This document shows, piece by piece, positions 63,108 through 64,000 of a DNA stretch of 64,000 nucleotides. The first letter of the stretch is position 1. Every line of letters begins with the position of its first letter. The DNA lies in the NCBI GenBank assembly GCA_964203275.1, contig CAXNMF010000007.1, positions 1-64,000 on the forward strand. Reading direction: 5' to 3'. A program made the translations under genes and the position numbers. The notes under the pieces are model-generated. The model was not told where the DNA came from and did not search any database. It saw only the letters and a program-made list of their open reading frames with translations. Origin of the DNA: Ga0077527 sp945862135. Its GTDB lineage: Bacteria > Pseudomonadota > Gammaproteobacteria > Burkholderiales > SG8-41.

Positions 63108-63797
63108 ATGTTCAGCGATTTCGACTTCGACGTCATCCAGCGCGCACTGCCCTATATGGGCCAGGGCATGATGTTTTCGCTGGGCCTCACCGCGCTGGCC
63201 ATGATCGGCGGCATTGTCCTCGGCACCGTATTGGCACTGATGCGCCTGTCCAGCATCAAGGCGATCAGCCTGCCCGCCAGCGGCTACGTCAACCTGTTGC
63301 GCTCGACGCCGCTGATCCTGGTGATTTTCTGGTTCTATTTTCTGGTGCCGATCGCCATCAAGCACATTTCCGGCGACAGCTACGCCCAGGGCATCGGCCC
63401 CTTCCATTCGGCGCTGATCGCCTTCACGCTGTTCGAGGCTGCTTACTATTGCGAAATCATCCGCGCCGGTATCCAGAGCGTGCCCGCAGGTCAAATCAAC
63501 GCCGCCTATGCGCTGGGGCTCAATTACTGGCAGGCCACCATCCAGGTCGTGCTGCCGCAGGCCTTCCGCAACATGGTGCCGATCCTGCTGACCCAGGGCA
63601 TCATCCTGTTCCAGGATACTTCCCTGGTGTATGTAGTGGGCCTCACTGATTTCATGGGTGCGGCCAGCAAGGTCGCCCAGCGTGACGGACGGCTGGTGGA
63701 AATGTACCTGTTCGCCGCATTGGTTTATTTTGTCCTCTGTTTCATCGCGTCGTTAATCGTCAAGCGGCTGCAAATGCGCATCACCCCGCCGCGTTAG
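63108..63797 (+). CDS. gltK: Amino acid ABC transporter permease (GltK-like)
   Basis: A 229-residue second permease of the heterodimeric channel. YVNLLRSTPLILVIFWFYF is the family entry region, YYCEIIRAGIQSVPAGQINA then AYALGLNYWQATIQVVLPQA is the EAA loop, and ILFQDTSLVYVVGLTDFMG closes the domain. It pairs with GltJ and is followed 14 bases later by the ATPase gene. Confidence 0.94.
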   Translation: MFSDFDFDVIQRALPYMGQGMMFSLGLTALAMIGGIVLGTVLALMRLSSIKAISLPASGYVNLLRSTPLILVIFWFYFLVPIAIKHISGDSYAQGIGPFHSALIAFTLFEAAYYCEIIRAGIQSVPAGQINAAYALGLNYWQATIQVVLPQAFRNMVPILLTQGIILFQDTSLVYVVGLTDFMGAASKVAQRDGRLVEMYLFAALVYFVLCFIASLIVKRLQMRITPPR

Positions 63798-63811
63798 GAA
63801 GGCAATTCCCC

Positions 63812-64000
63812 ATGGCCATGATCGAATTCAAGAACATCAGCAAGTGGTACGGCAACTTCCAGGTGCTGAAAAACTGCACGACGCAGGTCGAAAAGGGCGA
63901 AGTCATCGTCGTCTGCGGACCCTCGGGTTCGGGAAAATCGACTCTGATCAAGTGCGTCAACGGCCTCGAGCCCTTCCAGCAGGGTGAAATGATCGTCAAC
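63812..64000 (+). CDS. gltL: Amino acid ABC transporter ATP-binding protein (GltL-like), 5' part only
   Basis: The first 63 codons of the ATPase subunit; the gene runs off the window. ATG 63812 is followed by a second ATG at 63818, either of which could serve; AGGAAGG lies 9-10 bases upstream of the first. IEFKNISKWYGNFQVL is the usual beginning and Walker A is CGPSGSGKSTLIK (about 40-52). It completes the Glt-type operon. Confidence 0.95.
   Translation, partial: MAMIEFKNISKWYGNFQVLKNCTTQVEKGEVIVVCGPSGSGKSTLIKCVNGLEPFQQGEMIVN

Overview
The window is the left end of a contig from a high-GC betaproteobacterium, most likely Burkholderiales. The evidence is the gene order trpF-trpB-trpA-accD-folC-SPOR protein-cvpA-purF, the order leuC-entericidin-leuD-leuB-asd-fimV-truA, and a Bug-family solute receptor. 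The first 65 bases are not genomic: they read as a noisy Oxford Nanopore adapter, barcode and flank, and dnaJ begins in mid-gene at base 67.

Layout. 67-6527: dnaJ 3' end, a leftward catabolic cluster (Bug receptor, beta-decarboxylating dehydrogenase, enolase-superfamily dehydratase, CNT transporter) and cysS. 6737-11006: a rightward envelope and folding run (TPR/NTF2 protein, L,D-transpeptidase-like enzyme, ppiA, ppiB, lpxH). 10998-12335: leftward metZ behind a SAM-II-like riboswitch and an intrinsic terminator. 12366-28742: a long leftward biosynthetic block covering purine, folate, fatty acid, tryptophan, tRNA modification, FimV, lysine/threonine/methionine precursors and leucine. 28845-33176: an MFS transporter, a methyltransferase, two tandem orphan membrane paralogues of lower GC, and an unexplained hairpin-rich stretch. 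33177-38167: aroC, an orphan small protein, an M17 peptidase, thyA, folA and a Sel1 protein, all carrying frame breaks except the small protein. 38164-44211: an ornithine cyclodeaminase homologue, two adenylate-forming ligase paralogues and a frame-broken basic amino acid decarboxylase. 44434-50753: apbC, metG (with a foreign-looking internal segment) and a cyclase / lipoprotein / Ser-Thr kinase trio. 50763-60271: an enolase-superfamily enzyme, a SulP transporter, acylphosphatase, a TPR protein, dnaE, an EamA exporter, an alpha/beta hydrolase and a small membrane protein. 60509-64000: an Asp/Glu racemase and a Glt-type amino acid ABC transporter cut by the window end.

The main oddity is a set of 30 apparent single-base insertions in eight genes. 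There are no deletions among them, and 13 are in thyA and 10 in the decarboxylase. Removing them restores full-length conserved proteins. Wherever conservation fixes the residue and the base is not in a run, the extra base lies between two codons. A sequencing or correction artefact is the leading explanation, but the pattern is too regular to pass over. Other points of note are the metG mosaic, the SAM-II plus terminator leader, the tandem orphan paralogues with a hairpin cluster upstream, and a recurring AT-rich motif at gene junctions. I found no CRISPR array, rRNA, tRNA or insertion sequence.
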